Of a DNA stretch of 7,473 nucleotides, positions 6,585-7,473 are shown in pieces. The DNA is from an uncultured Veillonella sp. GTDB taxonomy: Bacteria; Bacillota; Negativicutes; Veillonellales; Veillonellaceae. Numbering within the stretch: position 1 is the stretch's first letter; every line of letters starts with the position of its first letter. A program made the position numbers and the translations under genes. The notes under the pieces were generated by a model. That model did not search any database and was not told the origin of the DNA. It worked only from the letters and a program-made list of their open reading frames with translations. The DNA is taken from the NCBI GenBank assembly GCA_902466275.1, contig CABQQJ010000032.1, forward strand, positions 1 through 7,473, given 5' to 3'.

Positions 6585-6608
6585 ATCATCCGATGTGTTG
6601 TGGATGAT
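6585..6608. other. Hairpin / dyad in the WYL gene leader
   Basis: ATCATCC (6585-6591) and GGATGAT (6602-6608) are perfect inverted repeats, extendable by a G-U pair, around an eight-base loop. It lies about 15 bases after the predicted transcription start, without a following T-run, so it is not a standard terminator. It could be an operator bound just downstream of the promoter or an RNA structure. Confidence 0.4.
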
Positions 6609-6616
6609 TCTATAAA

Positions 6617-6661
6617 TTGTATTAGTTGATAAAGTTGTATTAATTGTATTATTTGTAAAAG
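6617..6661 (+). repeat. Five 9-base tandem repeats before the WYL gene
   Basis: Five consecutive 9-base units lie in exact register: TTGTATTAG, TTGATAAAG, TTGTATTAA, TTGTATTAT and TTGTAAAAG, starting at 6617, 6626, 6635, 6644 and 6653. Three share the core TTGTATTA; the other two are degenerate. The last unit runs into the AAAGGAG ribosome binding site. The array may be a regulator-binding array, an AU-rich translation enhancer or a slippage-prone tract. Confidence 0.6.
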
Positions 6662-6664
6662 GAG
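6658..6664 (+). promoter_or_regulatory. Ribosome binding site of the WYL gene
   Basis: AAAGGAG lies six bases before the ATG at 6671 and fixes that start. Its first bases are also the end of the fifth 9-base repeat unit. Confidence 0.85.
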
Positions 6665-6670
6665 TCTTTT

Positions 6671-7473
6671 ATGGCATCTAAGAAGGCAGTTCTAGTATAC
6701 ATACTAGAAATCCTGAAAGACGAAACAGATGCTAATCATACGTTATCTCAAGAGGAGATTCGCAGTATATTAGCCGAACGGTACGAGGTATCCGTCGATC
6801 GGAAAACCTTAGGCCGTCATTTAAATGATTTATATGAATCTGGTGATTTTGGTATTCAATGTGAAGAGTCTGCCGTAGGAGCAGATGGCACTATTCGCCG
6901 TACTGATTTCTATATGATTCATACCTTTGAAGATTCAGAATTGAGATTATTAATTGATGGTATTTTGGCTTCTCGCCATATTACCGCATCTCAACGTAAG
7001 GATTTAATTAGTCGTGTTGCTAAATTGGGGAGCTCTCATTTCAAGCCTCATGGTATTGATATTGAAAGTGCTACGGGTTACCTTCATAGAAGTCAGGACT
7101 TATTCCTTAACATTGATCTCATAGAAGAAGCAATACAAAAGGGGAGAAAAATTTCCTTGGCTTATTGCCAACCTGACGTGGATAAACGTTTACATATTAA
7201 TCTTGGTCCAGATAACAAGGAGCGGAAGTATGTATTCAATCCATTCCAACTAGTTATGAATCGGGGACATTATTACCTAGTTGGGAATCACGAAAATTAT
7301 GATGACATGTCTACATTACGTGTCGATCGAATTGCGCACATTACGGTGCTTAGCGAACGGAGAAAACCTTTACGGGAGATAAAGGGCTATCATCAGCAAC
7401 GCACCTTTAATGTGTCGCAATATGTAAAAGAACATATCTACATGTTCGGCGGTGAATCCGTTACTGTAAGCTT
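6671..7473 (+). CDS. HTH and WYL-domain transcriptional regulator (3' end beyond window)
   Basis: A predicted DNA-binding regulator; 267 codons are present and the frame is open at the right edge. Residues about 5-60 form a DeoR-like winged helix-turn-helix (TLSQEEIRSILAERYEVS, then DRKTLGRHLNDLYESG). A linker follows, and from about residue 150 to 228 there is a WYL domain: KISLAYCQ, then NPFQLV (190-195), HYYLVG (200-205) and LRVDRI (216-221). The signature tryptophan of 'WYL' is replaced by tyrosine (Y201-Y202-L203), a tolerated variation. WYL domains sense ligands, often nucleic acids or nucleotides, and such proteins regulate varied functions including defence and DNA-damage genes, so the target cannot be named here. 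A C-terminal extension typical of this class begins after residue 230. The start is set by AAAGGAG. No neighbouring operon partner is visible, and the gene has its own promoter. Confidence 0.9.
   Translation, partial: MASKKAVLVYILEILKDETDANHTLSQEEIRSILAERYEVSVDRKTLGRHLNDLYESGDFGIQCEESAVGADGTIRRTDFYMIHTFEDSELRLLIDGILASRHITASQRKDLISRVAKLGSSHFKPHGIDIESATGYLHRSQDLFLNIDLIEEAIQKGRKISLAYCQPDVDKRLHINLGPDNKERKYVFNPFQLVMNRGHYYLVGNHENYDDMSTLRVDRIAHITVLSERRKPLREIKGYHQQRTFNVSQYVKEHIYMFGGESVTVS

Larger units (their letters stand above)
6310..6670. other. Intergenic region between the methyltransferase and WYL genes
   Basis: These 361 very AT-rich bases hold no credible gene. From left to right they contain a weak dyad CTATGAA/TTCATAG (6339-6345 and 6368-6374), the terminator at 6382-6433, two possible promoters (6491-6519 and 6555-6563), a leader hairpin (6585-6608) and a 9-base tandem repeat (6617-6661) leading into the ribosome binding site. 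The word TTGTATT also occurs at 6331-6337 and 6347-6353, outside the tandem array. Confidence 0.7.

Overview
This 7.5 kb window is AT-rich chromosomal DNA that reads as a low-GC anaerobe. The full-length pyruvate:ferredoxin oxidoreductase, codon habits and gene styles suggest a Negativicutes bacterium, most likely Veillonella or a close relative. That assignment comes from recognition, not from a database search. Nothing looks mobile: there is no tRNA, rRNA, CRISPR array, insertion sequence or phage gene.

Layout. (1) Positions 1-573, minus strand: the N-terminal 191 codons of a LysR-family regulator that runs off the left edge. (2) 574-959: a 386-base divergent control region with candidate promoters in both directions and several short dyads. 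(3) 960-4496, plus strand: nifJ, a complete 1178-residue pyruvate:ferredoxin (flavodoxin) oxidoreductase with all its cofactor ligands, followed by a strong intrinsic terminator at 4525-4552. (4) 4553-4692: a promoter region with an extended -10 and an 8-base direct repeat. (5) 4693-6309, plus strand: a 538-residue SAM-dependent methyltransferase with the architecture of the regulatory-domain methyltransferases that include the Rickettsia outer-membrane-protein lysine methyltransferases. (6) 6310-6670: a 361-base gap with a terminator, candidate promoters, a hairpin and five in-register 9-base repeats running into a ribosome binding site. (7) 6671-7473, plus strand: the first 267 codons of a helix-turn-helix/WYL-domain regulator, cut by the right edge.

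Each gene appears to be its own transcription unit: the LysR gene diverges from nifJ, and terminators separate nifJ, the methyltransferase gene and the WYL gene. NifJ would convert pyruvate (in Veillonella, made from lactate) to acetyl-CoA, CO2 and reduced ferredoxin, a central energy step. Its codon use is strongly biased compared with its neighbours, which fits very high expression. The divergent LysR protein is a natural candidate regulator of nifJ or of itself, but its effector cannot be read from the sequence. The methyltransferase is the least explained gene. If the relationship to Rickettsia PKMT enzymes holds, it could modify lysines of envelope proteins in this outer-membrane-bearing Firmicute lineage. 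No wholly new multi-gene system is evident. The points most worth following are the methyltransferase and the non-coding structure upstream of the WYL gene and nifJ.
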